From the NCBI GenBank assembly GCA_041581135.1, contig JBFGCM010000100.1, positions 1-12,832 of the forward strand: a stretch of DNA of 12,832 nt, in the 5' to 3' direction. The notes beneath the pieces were generated by a model that saw only the letters and a program-made list of their open reading frames with translations, made no database searches and was not told the DNA's origin. Below, in pieces: positions 5,711 through 11,964 of the stretch. The position numbers were made by a program, and so were the translations under genes. This stretch comes from JBFGCM01 sp041581135 (GTDB lineage Bacteria > Actinomycetota > Acidimicrobiia > Spongiisociales > UBA5794). Numbering within the stretch: position 1 is the stretch's first letter; every line of letters starts with the position of its first letter.

Positions 5711-7660
5711 CCCCGTCCGCCCCGGGCTGAGCAGCCACAGTTGCGGCCGCTTCAGGCAGCACACGGTGCCGCCGCCCGGCAAGGATTGGGTGTCACCGGC
5801 GTACCCGACCACCACGAAGTCACCTGTTGGCACGGTGACGGCGTCGAGCATGATCACCACCGGCTCCACCTCGATCTCGCCCCACACGTCTGTGTCGTGG
5901 GAGAGCCGGTCCCATTCGTCTAGATCGAAGGTCTGCCACACCGCGGCGGCGCCCTGGCTGTCGAACGACGCCTGATCGCTGCCCACGGCCATCCAGCCGC
6001 CTCCCAGCACCTGGCCCACTGCGTTGATCGACTGAATGCCGTCCTCGGGGATCACCGTCGAGAACTCGCCGGTGGCGTCGGTCCAGGTGCGGCCGTCGGT
6101 GCTCCGCACGATGACGGCGTCGGCTGTGGGGCTGCCGTGGAGGCCGCTGACCCCGTACGCCACCAGCTCGCCGCCGAAGGCGGCGATGCCGGTGAGGCGT
6201 GCCTCTTGGCGCAGGCGGGTGCGAGTCCACGTCTCCCCGTCCGTGGAGACCCACGCCGCCGGGAACTGGTCGGGGAAGTCGATGTCGGGGTCCGAGTCGG
6301 TGTCGTACCCGATACCCACGATGAGGCCATCGGTCGTGACGGTGACGTCATGGATCTCGGCGTTGAACTCGCCGTCGTCATTCGGCTGCCCACCGGGTGT
6401 GCCAAACGCCGGAGACGTGATGCGGGTCCACTCCGTGCCGTCCGGAGATGTCCAGATCGCGGCGTCGAAGTCGGGGAAATACATCTCCATGCCCACGGCC
6501 ATCAGCCCCGCCGGGGTGTCGACCACCGAGTACAAGACGGTGCGGCCGTTCTCCTCCAGCGAAGTGATCTCGGTGATCTCCCATGCCGCGCCGTCACTGC
6601 TGCGCCACGCAGCACCGTTGTCGCCCGTGCGGCCGACGGCGACGAAACCGTCGCCGGTGGCCGTCACCCCGAGCATCTCTGCGTTCGTCCCCTCGACCGT
6701 GGCCGCGGTCCAGGTGATGCCGTCCTCGGTGAACCACGCCCGGGGCTCAGGATCGGTCATGCCGCCGACGATGGGGTTCGGGGCGTGGACGCCCACCGCC
6801 ACCGCAACCCGGTTGGTGGCGGCCACCGCCGTGGGCACGACGTCGTTGGTGCCGGCGAAGACCTTAGGGTTCAGCGGGATGCGAGCCCACCCGGCATCGT
6901 TGAACCTGACGTCCGGGAGCACCACATCGTCGGGTCCACAGCCGTGCGGCTTGGAGATGATGGCTTCGGCGTCCGCCGGTGTCGTCTCGAACAGGTCGAC
7001 CCCGGTCTCGATGACCATGCCGTCGACGAGCGTGACGAATGAGGCACGCACGTTCACGTCGTCGTTGTCTGCCGGCTGAAACTGCCAGTGAATGAGGTCC
7101 GGCGTTCCGTTCTCGTCCCAGTCGATGCACTGAAAGGTCTCACCGCTGAACGGCCCATCGCCGGCGTCGACGAGGTCGTTCCACTGTTCGATGCCGAGAT
7201 CGGTGTCGAGAAGGCCGCGTAGCGTGAGCGTCGCCGCCGAGAGCACTCGGCCCCGGTCCCCGGCCGTGGTGTAGAAGAGCTCTCGGACGGAGTCACCGTC
7301 GAGGTCGTGGAAGCCGATGACTTGGGCTTGCTCGCCCTCCAGGGCGGCGGCGAAGCGCGCACTCCGGTCGATGCACACATAGAGTTCCGGATCGGCGAGC
7401 TGGTCGGTCTGTACCAGCACGATCAGCTCTTCCTCACCGTCGCCGTCGAGGTCGAACTCGGTGTTCCATGCCCGGCCCGGATCGTCACAGGGGGAGCCGT
7501 TGACAGGCGGCAGCGTGGTGCCCGGGGGCAGTGTGGTGCCGGGCGGCTCGCTGGTGGGCGGCGGGTCGGTGCCCGGCGGGCTGTCGGCCTGTGAGGAGCA
7601 CGCCGCCGCCACCAGGGCGAAGAGGGCGATGAGTAGCCAGATGGTGTGTCGTGTCTTCAT
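5705..7660 (-). CDS. Lipoprotein with calcium-loop-like repeats and an Asp-box beta-propeller
   Basis: A protein of 651 residues. A signal peptide (1-20) ends ALVAAAC with Cys21 as the likely lipidated residue; Ala rather than Leu at -3 makes the lipobox slightly weak. A Pro/Thr linker (28-53, PPGTTLPPGTTLPP) follows. Three loops of DxDxDG type, FDLDGDGEEELI (69), HDLDGDSVRELF (118) and IDWDENGTPDLI (179), look like the calcium loops of FG-GAP/VCBS repeats. From about 300, five Asp boxes recur (TEDGITW 311, SSDGAAW 354, SPDGTEW 405, STDGETW 472, STDGRTW 520), with a decayed sixth (TFDLDEW 577): a sialidase-fold propeller. No glycosidase active-site set is recognised, so binding or scaffolding is more likely than catalysis. 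Its start overlaps the stop of the upstream lipoprotein gene (ATGA), so they are co-translated. Confidence 0.85.
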   Translation of the reverse strand: MKTRHTIWLLIALFALVAAACSSQADSPPGTDPPPTSEPPGTTLPPGTTLPPVNGSPCDDPGRAWNTEFDLDGDGEEELIVLVQTDQLADPELYVCIDRSARFAAALEGEQAQVIGFHDLDGDSVRELFYTTAGDRGRVLSAATLTLRGLLDTDLGIEQWNDLVDAGDGPFSGETFQCIDWDENGTPDLIHWQFQPADNDDVNVRASFVTLVDGMVIETGVDLFETTPADAEAIISKPHGCGPDDVVLPDVRFNDAGWARIPLNPKVFAGTNDVVPTAVAATNRVAVAVGVHAPNPIVGGMTDPEPRAWFTEDGITWTAATVEGTNAEMLGVTATGDGFVAVGRTGDNGAAWRSSDGAAWEITEITSLEENGRTVLYSVVDTPAGLMAVGMEMYFPDFDAAIWTSPDGTEWTRITSPAFGTPGGQPNDDGEFNAEIHDVTVTTDGLIVGIGYDTDSDPDIDFPDQFPAAWVSTDGETWTRTRLRQEARLTGIAAFGGELVAYGVSGLHGSPTADAVIVRSTDGRTWTDATGEFSTVIPEDGIQSINAVGQVLGGGWMAVGSDQASFDSQGAAAVWQTFDLDEWDRLSHDTDVWGEIEVEPVVIMLDAVTVPTGDFVVVGYAGDTQSLPGGGTVCCLKRPQLWLLSPGRTGS

Positions 7661-8439
7661 GGTGTCACCGGAGGGGTAGGGAGCTGGGGCAGGGGAATGT
7701 CGGTCAGCAACGACTCGAGGTCCTGGCGGATCTCGAGGAGCTGCGCCGAGGTGAAGCTGCCGGCCTCGAACGGCGGCAGGCAGCCCCCGTCGTCGTACGC
7801 CTGCGCATTGAGCAGCAGCACTTGGTCGTCACGGATCGTTGCGTATTGCAGTTGGACTTCTGACGGCTCGCCGCCCGGCATGGTTCCCACGAATCCGTAG
7901 GCGATGCCGGCCCGGCCGCCGAGCTGCATGGGGTGCGGCTCGATGACCTCGAAGCGGTAGTCGTCGCCACAGCCGGCTGCGCGGTCCGCACTGAACTCAG
8001 CCAGGAACGCGGCGGCGAACGCCTCCATGTTCTCGGCGTCACCCGCAGCGGGGTCGAGCGCGTCGAACGAGTCGATGGGGTAGGGATGGGCCTCGATGGC
8101 CGCCACCTCGCTGCCGTCGTGGTCGAAGCACATCAGCGGGGCGTCGCCGAAGCAGGCATGCACCGTCCACCCGTTGCCCATTGCGACGGTGGCGTCCGGA
8201 TCGTCCCAGTCGAGCAGGGAACCGTCGAGCGGTGGGTCGAAAGAGGTGTCGGGTGGAGCCACATCGGGCCCGTCGCCGGGTGCCGGCAGGTCCGTGTCGG
8301 GTCGCGTCGTGGGCGCCGTCGTGGGGTCGGGTGACGTGGTCGCGCATGCCGTAACGAGTATGAGCAGCACCACGAGCCCACGCACCAGCGCGGCGAGGCG
8401 AGAGGACGGCCGATGCCATCCGGCGGTGGTTGCAGCCAT
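7657..8439 (-). CDS. Small lipoprotein, function unknown
   Basis: A protein of 260 residues. The start at 8439 is chosen because GGAGGTGA lies four bases upstream and because it places a proper signal peptide (12-31, RLAALVRGLVVLLILVTAC) at the N-terminus. Longer in-frame starts up to 8628 would bury the signal. Cys32 (LVTAC) is the lipidation site. A Thr/Pro/Asp-rich linker (33-75) separates it from a domain of about 170 residues with five Cys (96, 104, 157, 220 and the lipid Cys32), suggesting disulfides between the four extracytoplasmic ones. The segment 190-213 (EPSEVQLQYATIRDDQVLLLN) looks like a beta-hairpin. No family is recognised. It is the first gene of a two-gene operon with the propeller lipoprotein, overlapping it by four bases (ATGA), so the products may form a surface complex (inference). 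Confidence 0.83.
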   Translation of the reverse strand: MAATTAGWHRPSSRLAALVRGLVVLLILVTACATTSPDPTTAPTTRPDTDLPAPGDGPDVAPPDTSFDPPLDGSLLDWDDPDATVAMGNGWTVHACFGDAPLMCFDHDGSEVAAIEAHPYPIDSFDALDPAAGDAENMEAFAAAFLAEFSADRAAGCGDDYRFEVIEPHPMQLGGRAGIAYGFVGTMPGGEPSEVQLQYATIRDDQVLLLNAQAYDDGGCLPPFEAGSFTSAQLLEIRQDLESLLTDIPLPQLPTPPVTP

Positions 8440-8641
8440 CGTGTCACCTCCCATCCGTGGGTTCGTCATCAGTCTGTCGGATGCCTCCTGCACACCGGTT
8501 GCGCGGCAGTAGCGCCTCTGGGGCTGCGAGGAGGTGTGGGATGTGTGGCCGCCCGCGCGGGGGAGGCACCTCGGTGACCAGGGGTTTCGGATCCGTTTTG
8601 GTCGACCTTGGCCGTGAGACCGGCGCACCTAGGCTGGGCCG
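8440..8641. promoter_or_regulatory. Divergent regulatory region between a lipoprotein operon and a methyltransferase
   Basis: These 202 bases separate two divergent starts. On the minus side a strong Shine-Dalgarno sequence GGAGGTGA (8444-8451) sits four bases from the ATG; I see no clear -10 box for that gene. On the plus side TAGGCT (8630-8635) is followed by six bases and ATG 8642, with TTGGCC (8608-8613) sixteen bases upstream as a possible -35. A 10-bp palindrome CCCGCGCGGG (8552-8561) and the imperfect palindrome around CACCTCGGTG (8566-8575) could bind regulators. No small gene is visible. Confidence 0.45.
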
Positions 8642-9457
8642 ATGGCTGACTTCACCACCCCGCTGACGGTTCAGCAGATGTACGGAGATTGGGACATCGA
8701 GTGGGCGGACGCCGTGGCGATGGCGGACCACAGCCTCGATCCACGGCCGCGGACATCGATATACGACACGTTCGGCACGCTCGGCGTGGGGGAAGGCGGC
8801 TATGTCCTCGACATCGGCGGACGGGACGCCGCCCAGGCACTCGACCTGGCCGAACGGTTCGGGTGTCGGGTGCTGTCGGTCGATCCGGTCCAGGCGAACA
8901 TCGACTTCGGCACCGAGGACATCGCCAACCACGAGTACGGCCACCTGGTCCAGATCGAGCTCGGGACGATCAACGACATCCCTGCCGGCGACGACAGCTT
9001 CGACGCCGTCTTCTCGCGAGACATGCTGGGCCACGTCGAGGACCTCGCGGGGGCACTCGCCGAATGCCGGCGCGTCCTCGTGCCGGGCGGTGCCATGGTG
9101 ATCCATGACGTGTTCGCGACGCGGCTCCTCGAGTCGGAGGAGTCGGCGCGGCTGTGCGCCGATCTCGCCCAGGTGCCCGAACGCCTCGACGCCGAGCTGT
9201 TCGAACAGACCGTCGCTGAGGCCGGCTTCGCGATCGAAGTGCTCGACCGGGTGGGGTCAGAGTGGCTCGAGGCTCTGCTCGAGGGCGAGGACGGCGAAAA
9301 ACGGCTCCTCCGTGCCGCCCGCCTCAACCGGGACAGGGATCGGTTGGTCGAGGAGATGGGCGTGGTGCCGTACCGCGGTGTTCTGGGCAACACTCTGTGG
9401 ACGATCTACCGCATGATCGGCAAGCTCGAAGACCGGGTGTACGTGATCCGGTCGTAG
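8642..9457 (+). CDS. SAM-dependent methyltransferase (class I, small-molecule type)
   Basis: A soluble protein of 271 residues with a Rossmann-type methyltransferase core. Motif I is YVLDIGGRDA (54-63), close to the usual DxGxG with Gly-Gly-Arg in the glycine turn. The acidic end of strand 2 is Asp81 (VLSVDPV). DDSFDAVFSRDMLGHVED (117-134) is the strand 4 region, and ECRRVLVPGGAMVIHDVF (141-158) is the helix-strand after it, as in UbiE/sarcosine-type enzymes. The C-terminal 70 residues (200-271) are charged and probably form a substrate or dimer region. The acceptor cannot be told from sequence. The start fits the leaderless promoter TAGGCT. A second, distinct methyltransferase follows after 143 bases on the same strand. 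Confidence 0.87.
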   Translation: MADFTTPLTVQQMYGDWDIEWADAVAMADHSLDPRPRTSIYDTFGTLGVGEGGYVLDIGGRDAAQALDLAERFGCRVLSVDPVQANIDFGTEDIANHEYGHLVQIELGTINDIPAGDDSFDAVFSRDMLGHVEDLAGALAECRRVLVPGGAMVIHDVFATRLLESEESARLCADLAQVPERLDAELFEQTVAEAGFAIEVLDRVGSEWLEALLEGEDGEKRLLRAARLNRDRDRLVEEMGVVPYRGVLGNTLWTIYRMIGKLEDRVYVIRS

Positions 9458-9553
9458 CGCGCGGCCACAAATGCCGTTGGGTGTGCTCTGGTGAGCAGAT
9501 CGAGCAATCCGGGCGCTTGCTTCAGAGGGGTCGATGCGCACCAGCCCCACTGG

Positions 9554-9600
9554 TACCTTCCTGGTGGGAGGCGACGCGGAGTCGCGTCGTAGGTCCGTTG
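9554..9600 (+). promoter_or_regulatory. Leader with Shine-Dalgarno sequence followed by a perfect hairpin before the second methyltransferase
   Basis: TACCTT (9554-9559) is a possible -10 box. GGTGGGAGG (9563-9571) contains a strong Shine-Dalgarno core, but it ends 29 bases before ATG 9601, too far for direct use. Directly after it come CGACGCG, loop GAGT, CGCGTCG (9572-9589), a perfect 7-bp hairpin. If it folds, only the 11 bases 9590-9600 separate the Shine-Dalgarno sequence from the start codon. A weaker alternative is a leaderless start behind TAGGTC (9590-9595). Confidence 0.4.
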
Positions 9601-10323
9601 ATGGCGCAGAACCAGTCGATCACCCTCTATCGGTGGATTCTGAGCCGGTTCGTCGCGGATGGCCCTCGGGCGCTGGAGGCGGTGAGGGTGATGGGACCGG
9701 AGCTGGCTCCGCTGATTGGACCCGGAGATCTTGTCCTGGACCTGTGCTGTGGTGCCGGGCCGTGGTCGTTCTTCTTCGAGGAGCAGGGTGCCACGGTGGT
9801 CGCGCTCGATCACGCCCAGTTCATGATCGAACGGGCACGGCAGGACGCCGAGCACCGCGGATCGAGGGTCGAGTTCGTGCACGCCGATGTCCTCGCTCAC
9901 GAGTTCGGAGAGGATCGATTCGACCTGGCGATGCTCATGGGCAACACCGTCGCCGACCTCGCACCGAGGGATCTCTCCTCACTGTTGAAGAAGACCCACC
10001 GCGCGCTCAAGGCCGACGGGACTTTCGCGGTGCAATACATCGACGGCGTCGCCTACTTCGAACGGGAGCGGTTTCCGCAAGAGGCCGTCGAGCAGGAGGA
10101 GCCGGTTCGGATCACGCGACGATACGAGGCGTATCGACCCGAAGAGGCAGCATGGGTGACGACGTACACCAACGAGTCCACCGGGGAAACATGCGAGTAC
10201 ACCAGCTACACCTACCCGTCAGGGTTGTTGCGCGCGTTCATGGAGCCGCACTTCGAGCTCACCCGATCGATCCGAGTCGGTGAGGCAAGCTTCCTGGACG
10301 TGTTCACCAAGCACAATCACTGA
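9601..10323 (+). CDS. SAM-dependent methyltransferase (class I, glycine N-methyltransferase-like)
   Basis: A soluble protein of 240 residues. Motif I is VLDLCCGAGPW (45-55), Asp70 ends strand 2 (VVALDHA), FVHADV (92-97) is the strand 3 acidic site, and FDLAMLMGNTVADL (107-120) is strand 4, whose MGN-T resembles glycine/sarcosine methyltransferases. HRALKADGTFAVQYID (133-148) follows. The segment 149-205 is an inserted beta-rich region with Tyr and Glu residues, typical of the lid in such enzymes. ATG 9601 is chosen because the core begins soon after it; the open frame extends upstream, but those residues lie inside the previous gene. There is only family-level similarity to the upstream methyltransferase, so they are not recent duplicates. 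Two methyltransferases in series may modify one product (inference). Confidence 0.85.
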   Translation: MAQNQSITLYRWILSRFVADGPRALEAVRVMGPELAPLIGPGDLVLDLCCGAGPWSFFFEEQGATVVALDHAQFMIERARQDAEHRGSRVEFVHADVLAHEFGEDRFDLAMLMGNTVADLAPRDLSSLLKKTHRALKADGTFAVQYIDGVAYFERERFPQEAVEQEEPVRITRRYEAYRPEEAAWVTTYTNESTGETCEYTSYTYPSGLLRAFMEPHFELTRSIRVGEASFLDVFTKHNH

Positions 10324-10485
10324 CCAAGAGACGCTATGGGCGCGAATAGCGGACCAATCCGATCCTCGAAGTCCCGACATGGGCGGCCTGGCCACAGCCT
10401 TTTGGTGATGAGCTGCGCCCACATCCGGCTGTGTGTGCCGTGCATGTCTGCAGATGTGTGCGTCTTGGGTCGACGTCCCTCCATT

Positions 10486-10491
10486 TAGGCT
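10486..10491 (+). promoter_or_regulatory. Putative -10 box TAGGCT of the ferredoxin-cyclase gene
   Basis: TAGGCT is followed by seven bases and ATG 10499, with no Shine-Dalgarno sequence. It supports this internal ATG over the in-frame ATG at 10433. The preceding spacer 10324-10485 holds no gene; it has a loose inverted repeat TGGGCG/CGCCCA around 10380-10422. Confidence 0.5.
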
Positions 10492-10498
10492 GCCGTGG

Positions 10499-11428
10499 AT
10501 GTCTGAGATGTTTGTCTGGCCTGAAGAGGTCTCGGTCTCGTTTGAAGGGGAGAGGAATCTGCTGGAGGCTGCCTCCGAGGCGGGAGTCTCTATGGCTCAT
10601 CTTTGTGGGGGTCGTGGCAGATGCTCGACCTGCCGCGTACGGGTATTGGAAGGCAGCGACGCGTTGAGCGAGCGGACCCCAACCGAGCGGGCCATGGCGG
10701 CCAAGCTCGATTTCCCAGACGAGATCAGATTGGCTTGCCAAACCCAGGTACGTGGGTCAGTGCAGCTGTGGAGACTCGTTCTCGACGATATTGACCTCGA
10801 GATGGCATCCCAATTGGGTAGTGGCCATTACGTTGGGCCCGTTGGGCGTGAGGTCAAAGCGGCGGTCATGTTTGTCGATGTCGCTGGGTTCACGACCCTG
10901 TCGGAGCATCTCCCTCCCTACGACATCGTCCACATCCTCAATCGGTTCTTCGACCGATCGGGAGCGGTCGTCGAGTCTCACCACGGCCGGATCGACAACT
11001 ACATGGGAGATGGATTCCTCGCTCTCTTCGGCATCGACGGAGACCCCGATCGCGAGCTGGACGCGGTCAAGGCTGGACTAGGCATCATCGAGGCAGCCTC
11101 CAGCATGAGTCGCTACCTCGACCGCATCTATGGCCATCTCTTCAATGTGCGAGTCGGAATATGCGTGGGAGATGTGGTATTCGGACTCATGGGCGCCGAC
11201 TCCTCGGCGAGAGAAACCGTCATCGGTGATGTCGTGAACACGGCAAGCCGTCTCGAAGCAGCCAACAAGACAACCGACACCTCCATGCTGGTCACTGAAG
11301 ACATCCGAGCAAGGACTTCAACAGCGGTCGAGTACGGCAGACGCTTCGACCTCGATCTTCCGGGGAAGGACGGTCACGTCGTTGCCCACGAAGTCCTTGG
11401 GCTTGCCGACACGACAGCTACGCCGTAA
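10499..11428 (+). CDS. [2Fe-2S] ferredoxin-class III adenylate/guanylate cyclase fusion
   Basis: A soluble protein of 309 residues. The N-terminal 95 residues are a ferredoxin domain: C36-x5-C42-x2-C45 in HLCGGRGRCSTCRVRVL, plus C80 in IRLACQTQV, giving four ligands for one [2Fe-2S] cluster. The cyclase domain (118-302) has metal ligands Asp127 (MFVDVAGFT) and Asp171 (NYMGDGFLALFG), and transition-state Asn247 and Arg251 (GDVVNTASRLE). The position of the purine-selecting lysine is Asn167 (IDNYMGD), and its partner is Thr240, so nucleotide choice is less certain than for the membrane cyclase. Fusions of this kind are known in bacteria; redox state of the cluster is presumed to control cyclic nucleotide synthesis. 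Codons are visibly less G/C-ending than in the neighbours (TTT, CTT, AGA, GGG, GGA), which together with the recombinase remnant downstream suggests transfer. The ATG is set by promoter spacing. Confidence 0.92.
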   Translation: MSEMFVWPEEVSVSFEGERNLLEAASEAGVSMAHLCGGRGRCSTCRVRVLEGSDALSERTPTERAMAAKLDFPDEIRLACQTQVRGSVQLWRLVLDDIDLEMASQLGSGHYVGPVGREVKAAVMFVDVAGFTTLSEHLPPYDIVHILNRFFDRSGAVVESHHGRIDNYMGDGFLALFGIDGDPDRELDAVKAGLGIIEAASSMSRYLDRIYGHLFNVRVGICVGDVVFGLMGADSSARETVIGDVVNTASRLEAANKTTDTSMLVTEDIRARTSTAVEYGRRFDLDLPGKDGHVVAHEVLGLADTTATP

Positions 11429-11454
11429 CCGAGTTGGTACCGCATCTACCGACC

Positions 11455-11468
11455 CTCGCCGTGGCGAG
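11455..11468 (+). terminator. Hairpin after the ferredoxin-cyclase gene, possible terminator
   Basis: CTCGCC, two bases, GGCGAG: a perfect inverted repeat (in RNA a 5-bp stem with loop CGTG) starting 27 bases after the stop. It lacks a T-tract, so termination strength is uncertain. Confidence 0.35.
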
Positions 11469-11481
11469 ATAGCAGCGCCAT

Positions 11482-11567
11482 ACACTTGTGCCGAAGTGTG
11501 GGAAGTCATCTGTCCCAATCGGCGACAGTTGTGACACCCGGCGTCTTTCAAGCAGTGCACGTTGCAC
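11482..11567. repeat. Cluster of short inverted repeats before the recombinase remnant
   Basis: Three inverted repeats follow one another: ACACTT/AAGTGT (11482-11499, 6-base loop), CTGTC/GACAG (about 11510-11528) and GTGCA/TGCAC (11555-11567, 3-base loop). Together with the hairpin at 11455 this is an unusual density for 113 bases. They might be recombination or excision-factor sites of the former element, or chance in decaying DNA. Confidence 0.3.
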
Positions 11568-11822
11568 GACCTTCCGGCACACATATGCAGCGCTCCTCAT
11601 TCCCCATAGCGAGCGAAGGTCATCGAGGAACGGCCCGGCCACATCGCGATCAAGGCCACGCTCGACACCTGCGGGCACCACTTCGACGGTCTCGACGAGA
11701 CCGCCCCGGACCGCCTCGACCACGCCCTGGCTCGTTCCCGTGCTGACGCAGCCAGCATCTGCCGTCACCCACCCCAACCCCCAACACACGAAATCCCCCG
11801 TAACGACGGGAAATTTGATCGG
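11535..11822 (+). pseudogene. Decayed tyrosine recombinase (integrase) C-terminal fragment
   Basis: Only the catalytic C-terminus of a phage-type integrase remains, in pieces. LHDL (11562-11573) is followed by one extra C at 11574 and then, in the next frame, RHTYAALLI (11575-11601); together they read HDL-RHT, box II with its Arg and His. About four bases seem lost near 11605-11615. The first frame then resumes with KVIEERPGH (11616-11642), IAIKATLDTCGHHF and DGLDETAPDRLDHALARS. In intact relatives the equivalent text is RLGHxSIxxTLDxYGHLF: the nucleophile Tyr is Cys here (TGC, 11670-11672) and Leu of LGH is Pro. The enzyme is therefore dead. The frame stays open into the tRNA gene, as often seen for integrases lying beside their attachment tRNA. 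Upstream parts are not recognisable. It marks an old integration at tRNA-Ile. Confidence 0.78.
11791..11816 (-). terminator. Hairpin downstream of tRNA-Ile, possible terminator
   Basis: AAAT, CC, CCCGT, loop AACG, ACGGG, AA, ATTT form a symmetrical hairpin with one 2x2 internal loop. On the minus strand it begins seven bases after the tRNA 3' end and ends in GGATTTCG, so it could stop tRNA transcription. It would also work on the plus strand for the recombinase remnant. Confidence 0.45.
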
Positions 11823-11897
11823 TGGGCCCACCTGGATTTGAACCAGGGACCTCATCCTTATCAGGGATGCGCTCTAACCAGGCTGAGCTATGGGCCC
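11823..11897 (-). tRNA. tRNA-Ile (anticodon GAU)
   Basis: On the minus strand a complete 75-base cloverleaf can be drawn: acceptor GGGCCCA/TGGGCCC, D arm GCTC/GAGC, anticodon arm CATCC/GGATG around loop CTGATAA (anticodon GAT), five-base variable region AGGTC, T arm CCTGG/CCAGG with loop TTCAAAT, and discriminator A. CCA is not encoded (the bases after the discriminator are CCG), as is usual in actinobacteria. It lies 67 bases downstream of the PASTA-protein gene on the same strand. Its 3' end faces the recombinase remnant, so this gene was probably the attachment site. Confidence 0.97.
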
Positions 11898-11927
11898 AAA
11901 CACGGGCGAATGCCGGTGCGGGCGGTG

Positions 11928-11933
11928 ATCTTA
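11928..11933 (-). promoter_or_regulatory. Possible -10 box TAAGAT for tRNA-Ile
   Basis: On the minus strand TAAGAT lies 30 bases before the mature tRNA 5' end, which would give a short 5' leader removed by RNase P. No good -35 is visible, and read-through from the upstream gene is also possible. Confidence 0.3.
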
Positions 11934-11964
11934 CACCGGCGCCGGCGGGCCGGGTTCGGGGTTC

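Noticed and set aside
6036..7079. Plus-strand open frame of 347 codons opposite the propeller lipoprotein
   Set aside because: Ser/Thr/Val-rich mirror of a repeat protein; no start signal and no motif.
8440..8628. N-terminal extension of the small lipoprotein to an ATG at 8628
   Set aside because: It would place about 60 basic residues before the signal peptide; the ATG at 8439 has GGAGGTGA four bases upstream.
9458..9533. TGCTC/GAGCA hairpin after the first methyltransferase as terminator
   Set aside because: Only five pairs, no T-tract, and not distinct from chance in GC-rich DNA.
9262..9600. N-terminal extension of the second methyltransferase
   Set aside because: It overlaps the 3' end of the first methyltransferase gene in another frame and is Arg/Gly-rich without domain content.
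10433..10498. Upstream ATG for the ferredoxin-cyclase
   Set aside because: The extra 22 residues precede the normal ferredoxin start, and the TAGGCT box lies inside this stretch, seven bases before ATG 10499.
10324..10498. Second attachment site (direct repeat of the tRNA 3' end) left of the ferredoxin-cyclase
   Set aside because: I looked for a copy of the T-arm/acceptor sequence and found none here; the element boundary remains unknown.
11418..11855. Minus-strand open frame of 145 codons over the recombinase remnant
   Set aside because: It starts within the tRNA gene (LVQIQVGPP is tRNA-derived text) and is antisense to the recognisable integrase pieces.
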